Shown piece by piece: positions 62,540 to 64,000 of a stretch of DNA of 64,000 nucleotides (position 1 is the stretch's first letter; every line of letters starts with the position of its first letter). A program made the translations under genes and the position numbers. This DNA comes from Nocardia tenerifensis NBRC 101015. Lineage in GTDB: Bacteria > Actinomycetota > Actinomycetes > Mycobacteriales > Mycobacteriaceae. The DNA is taken from positions 1-64,000 of the forward strand of contig NZ_BAGH01000612.1 of assembly GCF_000308715.1 (NCBI RefSeq), read 5' to 3'. The notes beneath the pieces are model-generated. The model was not told where the DNA came from. It did not search any database and saw only the letters and a program-made list of their open reading frames with translations.

Positions 62540-64000
62540 TGAATTTCCTTCTTGGTGAGGGAATCGGTGGTGGCGCGCAACCGGAGGTCGGCAAGGCCGT
62601 GCAGGGTGTAAGCGAGGCCCATGACATTGCCGCGTTGTAGGCCTGCCCAGCGCGCGCCGCGCAGCGCCACTCCCGCTGTGGCGCCGCGGGTGAGTTCGGT
62701 GAGCAGGAGAGCGCCGAACCAGCCCGCCATGCCCTGCTCGAGCGTGACCTCGGTGCCGATGAGTGCAGCGCCTTCGGCGCGCACGACGAACGACTCGACG
62801 AAATTCGACAGGGTCTCCGAGGTCAGCGCCGCGGTGTGACAGCCGTTCAGCATGATCAGAGGTTTTCTGTTGGGCCAGTGCGGGATCGGCCAGTGCTCTC
62901 GTCGCCAATTGCCGATGTCGAGGGGGTGCAGATACCTGCGGCCGAACTGCAACACGGTGCCGGGCCGAGCGAGCGGATGCGCCGAGGCGGACGAGTAGCC
63001 GCCATGGCAGTACAGGTAGACGATGTCCATCGACTCTTCGGCCAGCGCCTTTCCGAGGATGTCCAGATCGGACACCCGAAGGGTTTGCATAGTGCGTGCG
63101 CCCAGGCTGCCGACGAGGGTGACTATGTGCTGGTCGGTCGAGTTCGAGTCGAGGTCCGGGTCATAGGCCATGAAGACCGACATCGGTTCCGGTCGTCGGA
63201 GCACGGTGTCCACCGGGCTACTGGTGCTCGGCGGCTGTTCGATAACACAGGAAAGTCCCCAGAATCCGAACGGGCACAACACGGGTCCCCGATGATCCGG
63301 TTCCGGGCAGTGCGCGGGGATCGGCTCGCCATTGCCGCCTGGGCCGAATCGTCGTACCGACGGGCACACCGAGAACGGCACTTGCGGATCGCCCGGCATC
63401 GGGAGGTCGTACACCAGGGACCAGGGCACGCTCGGGGTGGCGGGATCGGTCGACAGCGCCGCGTCGGCAACACTCAGCACGACCGAGCGCGCTCGAGCAC
63501 GGCTCTCGTGCCGGATCAGGTCAGGAAGCGTGTCGAACAGTATGTTGTCCCGGAACAGCGCGGTGTAGATCTCGGCGCCGTGCCGGGCGAGGATCGCGAG
63601 ATCGGTACAGAAGTCCTTGTCCGTCTTGCCGTGCCGGGCGTCGAGCACGCAGAGCGGGCCGTCTTTCGAATCGAGCAGGTGGCGTTCGTAGAGCAGTTGA
63701 CGCGCCGAGCGTACGGCGTTGTTCGCCGCGGCCGGTGTTATCGAGACCGGGTTGTCCAGGAAGCTGAGCCCGTTGACGATCGCGCGTGCTCCTACTGCCG
63801 GGACGAAGAAACTCGCGAGCCTGCTGCGCAGCGGGCCGAGATCGGCGAAGGACTCGGTAAGCCGATAGAGCAGCCGTGCGTGCAGCCCGTCGTGTGTGTC
63901 GGTCGCCACTGGCAAGTGCAGCCGCTGGGCATGCACCGCGACCACCTCGTAGTAGATGACCAACTCCCCACCCCAGCCTGCATCCGGCTGTTCCGGGGTA
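62536..64000 (-). CDS. CHAT protease, N-terminus outside the window
   Basis: At least 488 residues are visible; the frame is open to the window end, so the start lies beyond 64000. The C-terminal CHAT domain carries the catalytic pair in IVYLYCHGGYSS (His) and LIMLNGCHTAALTSE (Cys). A stretch containing SLVYDLPMPGDPQVPFSVCP precedes it. This is the first visible gene of the operon and the second CHAT protease in it; unlike the other one it shows no membrane helix in the visible part. The stop overlaps the small membrane gene. Confidence 0.82.
   Translation of the reverse strand, partial: TPEQPDAGWGGELVIYYEVVAVHAQRLHLPVATDTHDGLHARLLYRLTESFADLGPLRSRLASFFVPAVGARAIVNGLSFLDNPVSITPAAANNAVRSARQLLYERHLLDSKDGPLCVLDARHGKTDKDFCTDLAILARHGAEIYTALFRDNILFDTLPDLIRHESRARARSVVLSVADAALSTDPATPSVPWSLVYDLPMPGDPQVPFSVCPSVRRFGPGGNGEPIPAHCPEPDHRGPVLCPFGFWGLSCVIEQPPSTSSPVDTVLRRPEPMSVFMAYDPDLDSNSTDQHIVTLVGSLGARTMQTLRVSDLDILGKALAEESMDIVYLYCHGGYSSASAHPLARPGTVLQFGRRYLHPLDIGNWRREHWPIPHWPNRKPLIMLNGCHTAALTSETLSNFVESFVVRAEGAALIGTEVTLEQGMAGWFGALLLTELTRGATAGVALRGARWAGLQRGNVMGLAYTLHGLADLRLRATTDSLTKKEIH

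Overview
The window is high-GC DNA from an actinobacterium, most likely a mycolic-acid producer near Nocardia. I infer this from codon use, from a Rel protein that reads almost like the mycobacterial one, and from actinobacterial families such as SCO6880, DUF4192 and Cys4-HTH-TPR regulators. Positions 1 to about 47,000 look like most of an integrative conjugative element whose left end lies outside the window. Positions 47,100-64,000 hold caspase-like (CHAT) protease and conflict-system genes.

1-16,905 (+): a conjugation operon. Order: an unrecognised partial gene, a cell-wall hydrolase (NlpC/P60), a ParA-like protein with an altered Walker A, a VirB2-like small membrane protein, a VirB8/TcpC-like protein, a VirB6-like protein, an SCO6880-family protein, a VirB4 ATPase, a coupling protein split in two genes, a DUF4913 protein, two tandem paralogues of unknown function and a CxxC protein.

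17,000-24,000: cargo. A minus-strand XRE regulator, acetyltransferase and SLOG-like protein diverge from a tightly coupled plus-strand operon: small membrane protein, DUF4254-like protein, divergent ThiC paralogue, nucleotidyltransferase (apparent frameshift) and GalE-type epimerase.

24,100-30,400 (mostly -): MobF relaxase/helicase TraA, a candidate oriT, small membrane genes and SSB.

31,044-36,123 (+): the most striking locus. A small membrane protein overlaps a 1574-residue protein that joins an NB-ARC STAND ATPase and eight 40-residue TPRs to a complete RelA/SpoT homologue. The Rel hydrolase signature HDxxED reads HDxxSY while the synthetase motifs look intact. I propose a STAND sensor whose effector output is (p)ppGpp.

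36,300-46,800: PrimPol, ParB-like, DUF932 and small genes on the minus strand. A dprA-DUF4192 pair is bracketed by members of a long palindromic repeat family. An excisionase and a tyrosine integrase follow, with a remnant of a second integrase between them.

47,098-53,045 (+): TPR-CHAT protease, SLATT two-TM protein, nucleotidyltransferase-like protein and disrupted small genes. HNH and universal stress protein fragments follow at 53.0-53.6 kb.

53,997-64,000 (-): an overlapping operon with two CHAT proteases, two Clp N-domain proteins lacking AAA+ modules, and membrane proteins; the first CHAT gene runs off the window. I found no tRNA, rRNA or CRISPR array.
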